From Chryseobacterium culicis (lineage in GTDB: Bacteria; Bacteroidota; Bacteroidia; Flavobacteriales; Weeksellaceae), in contig NZ_FNWQ01000008.1 of assembly GCF_900108365.1 (NCBI RefSeq), forward strand, positions 60,740 through 124,739: a stretch of 64,000 nt of DNA. Direction: 5' to 3'. A program made the position numbers and the translations under genes. The number at the start of each line of letters is the position of its first letter. Positions within the stretch are counted from its first letter, which is position 1. Positions 7,392-16,000 of this stretch are shown here, one piece after another. The notes beneath the pieces were generated by a model that saw only the letters and a list, made by a program, of their open reading frames with translations, had not been told where the DNA came from and ran no database searches.

Positions 7392-9887
7392 ATGGAAAAG
7401 TTAAAAAACTATATCTACGGACAATGGGTGGAAGGTACCGGAAGCGGAATTCCTTTATTCAATGCCGTTACAGGAGAACAGGTAGCTGTTTCCGATACAG
7501 AAGGGCTTAATTTTGAACAGGCTCTTGACTACGGTAGAACCGTAGGATATAAAAACCTTTCTTCTATGACTTTCTACGACCGTGGTGAAATGCTCAAAAA
7601 AGTAGCGCTTTACCTGTTGGAAAGAAAGAAAAAATACTACGAATTATCTTACAAAACAGGCGCTACCCACGTTGATTCATGGGTGGATATTGAGGGAGGC
7701 TTCGGAACTTTCTTTACCTATTCAGGGTTAGCAAAAAGAATGCTTCCCAATACCTCATTCTGGGTAGATGGAGACACTCAGAAAATTTCTGCTAACGGAA
7801 CTTTCCTGGGAACTCATATCTTAACACCTAGTGAAGGAGTTTCTGTACAGATCAACGCCTACAACTTTCCCGTATGGGGAATGCTGGAAAAACTTTCTAC
7901 ATCACTATTAGCGGGTGTCCCTTCCATTGTAAAACCATCTCCGTTTGGATCTTATCTTACCAATGCGGTATTTCAGGATATGATTGAAAGTGGAATATTA
8001 CCTGAAGGAGCCGTTCAGTTGGTATGCGGAGAGCCTGGCAATATTTTAGATTATGTTCAGGATGGAGACTCTGTTTTATTTACAGGTTCTGCACACACAG
8101 GCAGAAAATTAAAATCTCTACCTTCTATCGCAGGAAATGCAGTCCGTTTTAATATGGAAGCTGATTCTCTGAACTGTTCTATTCTTGGACTGGAAGCAAA
8201 ACCGGGAACTCCGGAATTTGACTTGTTCATTAAAGAAGTCCGTAACGAAATGACCACGAAAGCAGGACAGAAATGTACAGCAATCAGAAGAATTATCGTT
8301 CCGGAGCATTTAATCGGTGACGTTCAGAATGCTTTGTCTAAAGCTTTGGATCAAACGAAAATAGGAAACCCATTAAGCAGAGAAACCAAAATGGGATCTT
8401 TGGTGGGAAGACAGCAGTATGAAGAGGTTCTGAGAAAAGTAAATATTCTAAAGTCAGAAACAGAACTGGTTTATGACGGAAAGCACGAGCTGGTAGATGC
8501 CAACTACGAAAACGGAGCCTTTATGAGCCCGAAATTATTCCTGAATGACAAGCCTTTCGAAAAAAATATCTCTCACGACGTAGAAGCTTTCGGGCCGGTG
8601 TCTACATTAATGCCGTATAAAGATGCTGAAGAAGCAGCTGCACTGGCAAAAAGAGGAAAAGGAAGTCTCGTAGGATCTATTGTTTCTCATGACGAGAATT
8701 TTATTGCAGAAACCTCGTGGAAAATGGCTTCCCAACACGGAAGAATCTTTGTATTGAACAGAGATAATGCTAAGGAAAGTACAGGTCATGGTTCACCACT
8801 TCCAACGTTGATGCACGGAGGACCCGGTAGAGCAGGCGGAGGGGAAGAAATGGGCGGACTGAGCGGTCTTCATTTCTTCTTGCAGAAAACAGCCATTCAG
8901 GGATCACCAGATGTACTGAAAGCAATTACTAAAATTTATCAGCAGGGAGCAGAGAAAAAATTCTCAGACAAACATCCTTTCCAGAAATATTTTGAAGAAA
9001 TAGAAGTAGGAGACTCGTTGGAAACAGCAGGAAGAACGGTTACTGATGCAGATATCGTCAACTTCTCCAATGTTTCCTGGGATCATTTCTATGCCCATAC
9101 AGATGCCACAAGTCTGTCAGGTACCATCTTCGATAAAACCGTTGCTCACGGATATTTTATTCTTTCAGCGGCAGCGGGATTATTTGTTTCAGGTAAAAAA
9201 GGACCTGTTATTGCAAACTACGGACTGGAAGACTGCAGCTTCTTCAAACCTGTATACGCCGGAGATACCATCACTGTTTATTTAACAGCAAAAGAAAAAA
9301 TCAACAGAGGCGTAAAAGGAAGAAATATTCCTTCCGGTGTTGTAAAATGGCTGGTTGAAGTAGTAAATCAAAGGGATGAGATCGTTTGCGTAGCAACAAT
9401 CTTAACCTTGGTAGCAAAACAATCTCCTTTTATCGACCTGAACGTAAAAAATGTTCAGAAAATGCTGAATGGCTTAACGGAAAGTACCCCTGCTCTTTGG
9501 GGAAAAATGACTCCACAGCAGATGATAGAACATCTTGAAAAGGCTTTATTGGTGAGCTTTGGTGAGCCTGAGGCAGAAAAGTGTTTCACTCCCGAAGAAC
9601 ATCTTGAAAAATGGCAGGATTCTCTTTATAACCACAGAGCAATGCCCAAAGAATTTACAGCTCCTTTCCTTCCTAAGGATGGCTCCCTTCCGGAACCGGC
9701 ACACAAAAATCTGGAAGCGGCAAAACAATCATTCATGGATAACCTGAAGAAATTTGTGATCTATTACAAAGAAAATCCACAGGCAGAACACATGAACTAC
9801 GTTTTCGGAAAACTGAATAAAGAAATGTGGGAGCTGATGCATAAAAAGCATTTTACCCACCATTTCCAGCAGTTTGGATTGATTTAA
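7392..9887 (+). CDS. paaZ: PaaZ, bifunctional oxepin-CoA hydrolase / semialdehyde dehydrogenase with DinB-like C-terminal extension
   Basis: This 831-residue enzyme opens the oxepin-CoA ring and oxidises the resulting aldehyde. Residues 1-520 are an aldehyde dehydrogenase with Glu256 (NMEADS) and Cys295 (GQKCTAIRR), the same positions as in E. coli PaaZ. Residues 530-680 are a MaoC-type hydratase with Asp581 and His586 in FDKTVAHGYF. E. coli PaaZ ends near 681; here about 150 more residues follow. These contain WGKMTPQQMIEHL and end HKKHFTHHFQQFGL, which resemble the histidine-rich DUF1569/DinB fold. The gene is followed by a strong terminator and closes the paa cluster. Confidence 0.95.
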   Translation: MEKLKNYIYGQWVEGTGSGIPLFNAVTGEQVAVSDTEGLNFEQALDYGRTVGYKNLSSMTFYDRGEMLKKVALYLLERKKKYYELSYKTGATHVDSWVDIEGGFGTFFTYSGLAKRMLPNTSFWVDGDTQKISANGTFLGTHILTPSEGVSVQINAYNFPVWGMLEKLSTSLLAGVPSIVKPSPFGSYLTNAVFQDMIESGILPEGAVQLVCGEPGNILDYVQDGDSVLFTGSAHTGRKLKSLPSIAGNAVRFNMEADSLNCSILGLEAKPGTPEFDLFIKEVRNEMTTKAGQKCTAIRRIIVPEHLIGDVQNALSKALDQTKIGNPLSRETKMGSLVGRQQYEEVLRKVNILKSETELVYDGKHELVDANYENGAFMSPKLFLNDKPFEKNISHDVEAFGPVSTLMPYKDAEEAAALAKRGKGSLVGSIVSHDENFIAETSWKMASQHGRIFVLNRDNAKESTGHGSPLPTLMHGGPGRAGGGEEMGGLSGLHFFLQKTAIQGSPDVLKAITKIYQQGAEKKFSDKHPFQKYFEEIEVGDSLETAGRTVTDADIVNFSNVSWDHFYAHTDATSLSGTIFDKTVAHGYFILSAAAGLFVSGKKGPVIANYGLEDCSFFKPVYAGDTITVYLTAKEKINRGVKGRNIPSGVVKWLVEVVNQRDEIVCVATILTLVAKQSPFIDLNVKNVQKMLNGLTESTPALWGKMTPQQMIEHLEKALLVSFGEPEAEKCFTPEEHLEKWQDSLYNHRAMPKEFTAPFLPKDGSLPEPAHKNLEAAKQSFMDNLKKFVIYYKENPQAEHMNYVFGKLNKEMWELMHKKHFTHHFQQFGLI

Positions 9888-9904
9888 TTCGGCTACATAT
9901 AAAG

Positions 9905-9937
9905 AAAAATCCCTTTCATACATTGAGAGGGATTTTT
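9905..9937 (+). terminator. intrinsic terminator after paaZ
   Basis: AAAAATCCCT at 9905-9914 pairs with AGGGATTTTT at 9928-9937 around a 13-base loop, and the right arm merges with a run of six T. It lies 18 bases after the paaZ stop codon and separates the paa cluster from the glycosylase-helicase pair. Confidence 0.85.
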
Positions 9938-10020
9938 TCTGGACAGCTATCCTTGCGGCTTATTTAAAACTTGGCAAGGATATATTTTAAAATGATTAAT
10001 TTTAATACTTAAAAGACTTC

Positions 10021-10707
10021 ATGAGTACAACCTTTGCAGACCACATCATCGAATTTAATAAAAATCTCAGTTATAATGGAAAGCTTCCCGAAGGTTTTGA
10101 AGTCCTGAATCCCTATCTGGATAATGCTGAAACATTAACGGTAATGCAGAAGTTTTATCATAAATACTATAGCGATTCATCCAAAAGAAAATTTATAATC
10201 GGAATTAATCCAAGCCGTCATGGCGCTGGGGTAACCGGAGTTCCTTTTACCGATACAAAAAGACTTGAAAGTGTGTGTGGAATAAAAATGGAGTCTGCAT
10301 ATACCCATGAAGTATCGTCTGTTTTTATGTATGATATGATTGAAGTATATGGAGGTGCAGATCTTTTTTATAAAGATGTTTATATCAATTCTCCATTTCC
10401 GCTGGCTATCGTCAGAAAGACAAAAAACGGATGGCTGAATGCTAATTACTATGATGACAAAAATCTTTTTGAAGCGGTGAAAGATTTTATGATCGAATCT
10501 CTGAAAAAACACATCAGCCTTAATCTTGATCGATCAGAAGTTTTCGTTCTCGGGAAAAAAAATGCCGACTTTATTTCAAAATTAAACAGAGAGGCAAAAC
10601 TTTTTGATAAGATGACGGTTCTGGAACATCCACGATACATCCAGCAATATAAATCCAAAGAAAAACAGCTTTATATAGACAAATATATTATAGCATTAAA
10701 AAAATAG
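10021..10707 (+). CDS. SMUG2-like uracil-DNA glycosylase family protein (DUF4918)
   Basis: This 228-residue protein resembles the SMUG2/DUF4918 branch of the uracil-DNA glycosylase superfamily. Motif 1 appears as IIGINPSRHGAGVTGVPFTD (about residues 59-78), which combines the GINP active-site loop with the downstream GVPFTD. The C-terminal DNA-intercalating loop with its histidine is seen in VLEHPRYIQQY. It should remove damaged or deaminated bases from DNA in the cytoplasm. A gap of 30 bases separates it from the helicase start, so the two are probably cotranscribed. Family assignment is from motif memory and should be checked by profile search. Confidence 0.8.
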   Translation: MSTTFADHIIEFNKNLSYNGKLPEGFEVLNPYLDNAETLTVMQKFYHKYYSDSSKRKFIIGINPSRHGAGVTGVPFTDTKRLESVCGIKMESAYTHEVSSVFMYDMIEVYGGADLFYKDVYINSPFPLAIVRKTKNGWLNANYYDDKNLFEAVKDFMIESLKKHISLNLDRSEVFVLGKKNADFISKLNREAKLFDKMTVLEHPRYIQQYKSKEKQLYIDKYIIALKK

Positions 10708-10737
10708 AATATTGGAGATAAGTATTAAATTGTGCTT

Positions 10738-13296
10738 ATGAATGTTTTCCCTAAAAACACAACTTTTAAATACAACTGGCGAACATACCAGAAGAGAATT
10801 TTAGACAATATAGATAATTACCTGCATGATAATCACCTCCATATTTCTGCTCCTCCTGGTTCTGGAAAAACTGTTCTTGGATTGGAAATAATGCTGAGAC
10901 TTGGTAAGCCAACGTTGATTGTTGCTCCCACATTAGCAATCAAGAACCAATGGATTCAGAGGTTTTGTGAACTTTTTCTAAATATGGAAACTGCTCCTGG
11001 GTGGATATCTTCTGATATTAAAAATCCTGGTATTATTACTGTGACAACTTATCAGGGAATTCATTCTGCTTCTGGAGCCGATGAAGAAGTTGAAGATCAA
11101 ATAAAAAAATCTTCAAAAGTGTCAGTTGCGGAAATCATCAAAAAATTAGCGAAACAAAAAGTTGGTACACTCATTTTGGATGAAGCACATCATTTGAAAA
11201 ATGCATGGTGGAGAAGCTTGATGGAATTGAAAGATACGATCAATCCTACTGTTGTTGCTCTTACTGCAACGCCACCCTTTGATGTTTCCGGCTCAGATTG
11301 GCAAAAATATATTCAGCTAAATGGACCTATCGATGTTGAAATTTCTGTCCCTGAACTTATGATTGAAGGAGATCTTTGTCCTCATCAGGATTTGGTTTAC
11401 TTTACTTCACCTTCAAAAGAGGAGGAGAAAAAGATTGAATACCATCACCGCCAAGCCACTATATTTTTTGAGGAAATTAAAAGCGATAATAGATTACTTG
11501 AAGCAATTGAACAGCATCCGGTATATCTCAATCCCGCTTTTCATTTAGAATGGATTTATGAAAATATATCATCTTATACATCCGGGCTTGTTTATCTTCA
11601 TTTCAGAGGTAAGGAGATTTTGGATATTCATTTCAATATCATTGGGGATCAGCAAAAATTTGTTCCCGAGTTTGATTTCTTTTGGATGGAGGAACTTCTT
11701 GATTTTTACCTGATAATGGATGAGATTAATTTTAAAAAGTATGAAGAGCATCGGACAGATCTTGTAAACAGACTCAGAAGAGCAGGATTTCTTGAGCAAA
11801 GGACGGTAAGCTTTTATAATAATAAAAATTTGAATCATATTCTTAACTCAAGTATTGGAAAGCTTCAAGGCATCAAGGAAATTGTAGATTTCGAATTTTC
11901 GATTCTTAAAGATGATCTTAGAATGGTAATTCTTACTGACTTTATCAAAAAAGAGTATTTGATTGATAAGGATCATAATGTATTAAGTTTAGATAAAATA
12001 GGAGCAGTACCCATATTTGAAAAACTAAGAAGAGAAAATGGACAAAATAAAAAAATAGGCATTCTTACAGGCAGTCTGGTTATTATTCCAGTTAGTGCAA
12101 AAAATATATTTGAGCAATTTTGTATTAAAAAGAGTTTATTTGAGGTGTCTTTTTCTTCTCTTTATTATGATGAGAACTATTTGGTCATTAGTCTGACTGA
12201 AAAAATAAAGCATGACGTTGTACATATTATTACGGAGATTTTTCAGTCAGGGGAAATTCATATTTTAATTGGGACAAAATCTTTGCTGGGAGAAGGTTGG
12301 GATGCTCCTAAAATGAATAGTCTTGTGCTGGCAAGTTTTATAAGCTCTTTTGTACTCTCCAATCAGATGAGAGGAAGAGTTATCAGAACAGATAAAGATA
12401 ATATAAACAAAACTGGAAATATATGGCATTTGATATGTTTTGATTGTCATGATCATAACGGAGGACAAGACTTTATCAATATGAGGAAAAGATTTAAAAC
12501 TTTTGTAGGAATCTCGTATAAATCTGCTCCTACCATTGAAAATAATTTTGAACGATTAAATGTTAAAAGCTTAGAAAGTAAAGAAGAATTATTAGAAGTT
12601 AATCAAAAATTCTTTGCATGGGCAAAAGATAGAACTTCTCTTATTGAGCGATGGGCGGTTGCTCTTGGCAAGGGAAATATTCTTGTGGAAGAAATAGAAG
12701 TTCCTTCAATGAATATGACGGGCATGGAGAAATTGAAAATGGATTATCTTGCTAAAATGAGTGGTAATTTCGCTAAGATAATAGGATCTACCATACTTTT
12801 ATTCTGGCAAGATCTCCTGCTGGGGCTTCTCCGAAATATTGATGAAATTAATTATATAAAAAGCTTTTCAATACTGGTATCTTTATTAGGCATTGCAGGT
12901 CTTATTGTATATGGTGGAAAACTATATAGATCTACAAAACAATATTTAAGATATAAAGATATTGGAAGGCAGTTGAGCTCCCTTGCAGAAGTGGTTTTAT
13001 ACGGCTTGATTCATGAAAAGGTAATCCGCACCCCCATTGATAAACTTAAAATAGTAAGTACGTCGGATAAAAATAAAAATGCCTTTTGTTACTTAAGCGG
13101 CGGCAGCCAATATGAAAATACCCATTTTATACAAACTTTACAGGAATTAGTATCGCAGATAGATAATCCAAGATATCTTCTGAAACAAAAAAGAAGCTTA
13201 TTTTTTTTAAAAAAGATATGTATTATCCAATACCTGATATTTTCGCAAGAAATAAGAGAAGTTCAGAGTTCTTTAAAAAGCTATGGGATAAAATGA
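10738..13296 (+). CDS. membrane-anchored SF2 DEAH-box helicase (frame broken near the end)
   Basis: This superfamily 2 helicase has Walker A APPGSGKT at residues 38-45, motif Ia LIVAPTLAIKNQW, motif II LDEAHHLKN, motif III ALTATPP and motif VI QMRGRVIR. A long insert separates the two RecA domains. After the helicase core, about residues 675-735 include two hydrophobic stretches (IIGSTILLFWQDLLLGLL and SILVSLLGIAGLIVYGG), so it is probably tethered to the membrane. ATG 10738 is chosen over GTG 10732. The last 27 residues in this frame read as nonsense; the conserved end continues in the -1 frame at 13209-13421. The likely full protein has about 893 residues. Confidence 0.85.
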   Translation: MNVFPKNTTFKYNWRTYQKRILDNIDNYLHDNHLHISAPPGSGKTVLGLEIMLRLGKPTLIVAPTLAIKNQWIQRFCELFLNMETAPGWISSDIKNPGIITVTTYQGIHSASGADEEVEDQIKKSSKVSVAEIIKKLAKQKVGTLILDEAHHLKNAWWRSLMELKDTINPTVVALTATPPFDVSGSDWQKYIQLNGPIDVEISVPELMIEGDLCPHQDLVYFTSPSKEEEKKIEYHHRQATIFFEEIKSDNRLLEAIEQHPVYLNPAFHLEWIYENISSYTSGLVYLHFRGKEILDIHFNIIGDQQKFVPEFDFFWMEELLDFYLIMDEINFKKYEEHRTDLVNRLRRAGFLEQRTVSFYNNKNLNHILNSSIGKLQGIKEIVDFEFSILKDDLRMVILTDFIKKEYLIDKDHNVLSLDKIGAVPIFEKLRRENGQNKKIGILTGSLVIIPVSAKNIFEQFCIKKSLFEVSFSSLYYDENYLVISLTEKIKHDVVHIITEIFQSGEIHILIGTKSLLGEGWDAPKMNSLVLASFISSFVLSNQMRGRVIRTDKDNINKTGNIWHLICFDCHDHNGGQDFINMRKRFKTFVGISYKSAPTIENNFERLNVKSLESKEELLEVNQKFFAWAKDRTSLIERWAVALGKGNILVEEIEVPSMNMTGMEKLKMDYLAKMSGNFAKIIGSTILLFWQDLLLGLLRNIDEINYIKSFSILVSLLGIAGLIVYGGKLYRSTKQYLRYKDIGRQLSSLAEVVLYGLIHEKVIRTPIDKLKIVSTSDKNKNAFCYLSGGSQYENTHFIQTLQELVSQIDNPRYLLKQKRSLFFLKKICIIQYLIFSQEIREVQSSLKSYGIK
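13201..13215 (+). other. tandem slippery run at the helicase frameshift
   Basis: Eight T, six A and one G occur in a row. In the helicase frame the codons are TTT TTT TTA AAA AAG, giving the -1 slippery heptamers T TTT TTA (13203-13209) and A AAA AAG (13209-13215) in the correct phase. Reading shifted by -1 here restores the conserved C-terminus. Homopolymer slippage during replication or sequencing error is the simpler explanation; programmed frameshifting is possible. Confidence 0.6.
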
Positions 13297-13421
13297 TTGG
13301 GAGATCTGAATTGATTTTTACAAGAACAGTTGAGGGACGAGGAATTTTATTAAAATTGAGATTTCAGTCTTTATTACATAGAAATACAGGAATAGAACAC
13401 CTAAGTAAATGGACCCGATAA
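13209..13421 (+). pseudogene. out-of-frame C-terminal end of the helicase
   Basis: In the -1 frame the sequence reads KKDMYYPIPDIFARNKRSSE and continues through FFKKLWDKMIGRSELIFTRT to RGILLKLRFQSL, about 70 codons. This looks like a genuine protein end: a charged helix followed by a beta hairpin rich in conserved-looking Gly, Arg and Leu, unlike the Lys/Phe/Ile-rich tail in the helicase frame. It overlaps the last 88 bases of the upstream frame. It is either expressed by a -1 frameshift or lost by a one-base indel. Confidence 0.65.
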
Positions 13422-13459
13422 AATGACGAAATCCCTTCCTGAAAAGGGATTTGTCATTC
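13422..13459. terminator. long hairpin between helicase and T9SS gene (convergent)
   Basis: AATGAC-G-AAATCCCTT on the left pairs with AAGGGATTT-G-TCATT on the right, giving about 14 paired bases with a short CCTGAA loop. It lies between two converging genes. No clear T-run follows on either strand, so it may act as a bidirectional transcript-end hairpin rather than a strong intrinsic terminator. Confidence 0.55.
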
Positions 13460-13502
13460 ATGAATTAGAATCTTTTATAGAGAATGTGGAACTTATGCAG
13501 GA

Positions 13503-14324
13503 TTAGTTTTTAATTACTTTAGCAGATTCCGTTGCTGTTTTAATGATATAAACGCCTTTTGGAAGCTCTGAAATACTGATTTCATTATTTCCTTTCTGGG
13601 TTTGTACCGTTTTCAGCGTTTTACCCTCCAGACTGTAGATTTTAGCCTCACCCGCTTTTTCAGTAGTGATAGAAATTGGTCCGTTGGTTGGATTAGGATA
13701 AACAGTCAGGTCTTTTTTAATGCTTTTTGCTTCAGAAGTTCCCAATACCAGATTGCTGTCTTTCACCCACGTGAAAGCGTCAAGAGCTACATATCTGAAT
13801 GATCCGCCAACGGTTAACTGCAATTGATCAATAACGATATTGGAATAATTCTGACCATTTAAGTTGGTAAGGTCAATCAGGGTATATCCGTTTGTAGATC
13901 CTAAAGATGTTGCAAAACCGGTAGTTTTTGTTTGGGTAAATTTTGTTACTCCGCTTAGTTTACCGGTTATTGTAAGGGTTCCGCTCACATTCAGGTCCAG
14001 ATTCAATGCTGAAAGATACATCCAGAACCTGTTTACTTTAAACAAATTGGAAGTGGTCTTAATACTGAACGAAGCAGGAGATTGTGTGTCGTTGGAATTA
14101 TCAATGTACCTGTTATCATTTGATGTTCCGCTCCAGCCTGTTCCCGGGAAATTTCCCTGAATATCAAAAACGCTTACATGCGAAATGATATTGAATATTA
14201 CACCATTGTCCGTGAAGCTTGTGCTTCCATTTGATTCCGTTTCAAATTGCTCTGTACTCGTCTGCCCGAATGAAAAAATTGAAATGAGCAGACTACAGAT
14301 GGTTAAAAAAGTAGTGCTTTTCAT
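13503..14324 (-). CDS. T9SS-secreted protein with type A sorting domain, unknown passenger
   Basis: This 273-residue protein starts with a Sec signal (MKSTTFLTICSLLISIFSFG, cut after Gln). The middle is a beta-rich region of about 170 residues with TSNLFKVNRFWMYLSAL and repeated Ser/Thr/Gly-rich strands, resembling carbohydrate-binding or adhesin-like domains, not identified further. The last 75 residues are a Por-type sorting domain: LTVYPNPTNGPISI, then AKIYSLEGKTLKT, then ISELPKGVYIIK. It should be exported by the type IX system and attached to the cell surface. It lies 33 bases downstream of the tail-collar gene and may share its transcript. Confidence 0.85.
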   Translation of the reverse strand: MKSTTFLTICSLLISIFSFGQTSTEQFETESNGSTSFTDNGVIFNIISHVSVFDIQGNFPGTGWSGTSNDNRYIDNSNDTQSPASFSIKTTSNLFKVNRFWMYLSALNLDLNVSGTLTITGKLSGVTKFTQTKTTGFATSLGSTNGYTLIDLTNLNGQNYSNIVIDQLQLTVGGSFRYVALDAFTWVKDSNLVLGTSEAKSIKKDLTVYPNPTNGPISITTEKAGEAKIYSLEGKTLKTVQTQKGNNEISISELPKGVYIIKTATESAKVIKN

Positions 14325-14357
14325 GATTTTGGTTTTAAATGTTAGGTTGTATCAATA

Positions 14358-14909
14358 TTAGCTTCTTGGAGGGTAAATACCTTCCACACAGATAATATAA
14401 TTGAGTCCAAGATAAGGAGGCATGTTATTCACCGGTAAATTTTGCCCTACGTAAGAAATACTTTGTGCATTAATTGCAGTATCAGGATTCGCATTATCTA
14501 CAAAGCTGGTAACAACATTGAAATCTCTTCCTACCTGGTTTCCTGAAATAGCAATAGATGTCGTAGCACTTGGAGTTGAAGAATTAGCATTTTTATTAGC
14601 TACTTTTAATTGAAATCCCGCTCCAATGCTTGGCATATTAGAGGCTAAAAGAGTGTTTTGTGTAGTACCTGCCACTACTCCCAAAGGATAAAATTCGTTG
14701 GCATTTACATTTCCGGCTCCTAATGCCATACGCCCCTTTAAATTAGGTAAAGCGAAAGTTGTAATACCGTCTCCGCCGTATGTTGTTCCTAAAATTGAGA
14801 ATAAAGCAGAATTTCTTGAAATAGCTAGTAAGCTTCCGTCACAAAACATCCAGCCTCTGGGTGCGAAATTTCCTGCAAATAATTTTACGATTCCAATGTA
14901 CTCGTCCAT
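14358..14909 (-). CDS. phage tail-collar domain protein (microcystin-dependent-protein family)
   Basis: This 183-residue protein opens with MDEYIGIVKLFAGNFAPRGW and continues MFCDGSLLAISRNSALFSIL with YGGDGITTFALPNLKGR, the diagnostic tail-collar (Pfam Tail_Collar) pattern. The remainder is a Ser/Asn/Thr-rich region ending NNMPPYLGLNYIICVEGIYP, which is also typical. Such proteins are widespread in Bacteroidetes outside phages, often as strings of paralogues. No signal peptide is visible. It is upstream of the T9SS gene on the same strand. No other phage genes are near, so a prophage origin is not supported. Confidence 0.9.
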   Translation of the reverse strand: MDEYIGIVKLFAGNFAPRGWMFCDGSLLAISRNSALFSILGTTYGGDGITTFALPNLKGRMALGAGNVNANEFYPLGVVAGTTQNTLLASNMPSIGAGFQLKVANKNANSSTPSATTSIAISGNQVGRDFNVVTSFVDNANPDTAINAQSISYVGQNLPVNNMPPYLGLNYIICVEGIYPPRS

Positions 14910-14935
14910 GATAATAAGGTTTTTTTAGTTTTAAA

Positions 14936-14961
14936 TTTTCTTACTCTCTTATAGGCTTTTC
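14936..14961 (-). promoter_or_regulatory. leader motif shared with the bacteriocin peptide gene
   Basis: On the minus strand this reads GAAAAGCCTATAAGAGAGTA followed by AGAAAA, 26 bases upstream of the tail-collar start codon. Almost the same words, GAAAAGCTTATAGAGTAGGA then AAA, occur at 37670-37692 upstream of the double-glycine peptide. The match could be a promoter element, a processed leader or a protein-binding site; which one is unknown. Confidence 0.4.
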
Positions 14962-15136
14962 AGATACCACCTTTTTGTTATGAATTCTTAGACCAAAGGA
15001 ACGATTAATGAGAATGGGGTACTAGAGTAGAAAATACCAAATTGCAGACTCCGTATTTCTACGTAAAGAATCTCTTGTTGGGGAATATTTTAAAGGAAAA
15101 ATCTTCTTTAAGTTTCTCTGAAAGAGCGGTATTTCG

Positions 15137-15144
15137 TATTTTTG
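15137..15144 (+). promoter_or_regulatory. TAnnTTTG -7 element upstream of enoyl-CoA hydratase
   Basis: TATTTTTG matches the Bacteroidetes primary sigma -7 consensus exactly and ends 21 bases before the start codon at 15166. No TTG is found at the ideal -33 distance (TTTC is there instead). Confidence 0.5.
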
Positions 15145-15165
15145 TAAGAATCCAATAAAAATAAA

Positions 15166-15930
15166 ATGAGCGAATTTGTAGCATCAGAAATTAAAAATAA
15201 TATTGCCGAAATTACTTTCGGAACTCCAAAAAGCAACTCCCTTCCCGGGGCAATTCTGGAGAAGCTGGCAGAAACAATCCTTAACGAAGGAGCAAAAGGT
15301 GAAGTAAAAGCTATTTTGGTGAAAAGCGAAGGAGAAAAAGCATTCTGCGCAGGAGCAAGCTTTGATGAGCTTTTAGCGATTGAAGAGCTGGAAGCTTCCA
15401 CGCAGTTTTTCGGTGGCTTTGCTAAAGTTTTAAATGCCATGAGAAACTGTGGGAAAATTGTAGTTGTAAGAGTTCAGGGAAAAACAACAGGAGGGGGAGT
15501 AGGAATTGCCTGCGGAGCTGACTATTGTTTTGCTACCAAAGATTCCGCTTTAGCGCTTACAGAGATTAATCTCGGAATAGGACCTTTTGTAATAGGGCCT
15601 TATGTAGAAAGAAAAATAGGAAAGTCACAATTCTCTGCAATGGCTATTGATGCAGACTTCCGATCTGCCGAATGGGCAGAGCAGCACAATATTTACCACT
15701 CCGTTTCAGAGACTATTCAGGAAATGGATGAGAAACTGGAACAATTTTTACAGACGCTGGCTTCGAGAAGCAGCGATGCTTTAGCCTTAATTAAAAAGGT
15801 TTCATGGGAAGGCACAGATCATTTTAACGAACTAATGCCTGCCAGAATCCATATGAGTGCAAGTCTTATTCTTGAAGATTCTGCCAAGAAAAATATTGAA
15901 TCTATAAAAGAAAAGCTGAGAGCAAAATAA
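15166..15930 (+). CDS. enoyl-CoA hydratase/isomerase family protein
   Basis: This 254-residue crotonase-fold protein shows the two oxyanion-hole segments, AFCAGASFDEL and TTGGGVGIACGADYCF, and a following acidic helix with LTEINLGIGPFVIGP. The usual second-glutamate motif (PGxGG) is replaced by GPFVIGP, so the reaction may be a hydratase, isomerase or methylglutaconyl-CoA-type activity; it cannot be fixed. The gene stands alone with its own -7 element and a terminator and is unlike paaG, so it is not a recent duplicate. Confidence 0.88.
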   Translation: MSEFVASEIKNNIAEITFGTPKSNSLPGAILEKLAETILNEGAKGEVKAILVKSEGEKAFCAGASFDELLAIEELEASTQFFGGFAKVLNAMRNCGKIVVVRVQGKTTGGGVGIACGADYCFATKDSALALTEINLGIGPFVIGPYVERKIGKSQFSAMAIDADFRSAEWAEQHNIYHSVSETIQEMDEKLEQFLQTLASRSSDALALIKKVSWEGTDHFNELMPARIHMSASLILEDSAKKNIESIKEKLRAK

Positions 15931-15970
15931 TATTCATTTTAAAGAACAAAATTTTATTCTAAAGAGCCAT

Positions 15971-16000
15971 CCGGGGAACAGCTGTTTCTCCGGTTTTTTT
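15971..16000 (+). terminator. intrinsic terminator after enoyl-CoA hydratase
   Basis: CCGGGGAACAG at 15971-15981 folds on CTGTTTCTCCGG ending at 15993, with one or two mismatches and a minimal loop, followed by seven T. It lies about 40 bases after the stop codon. Confidence 0.75.

Noticed and set aside
14358..14909. Tail-collar gene as part of a prophage
   Set aside because: No capsid, terminase, integrase or lysis genes lie nearby, and such genes are common chromosomal genes in Bacteroidetes.
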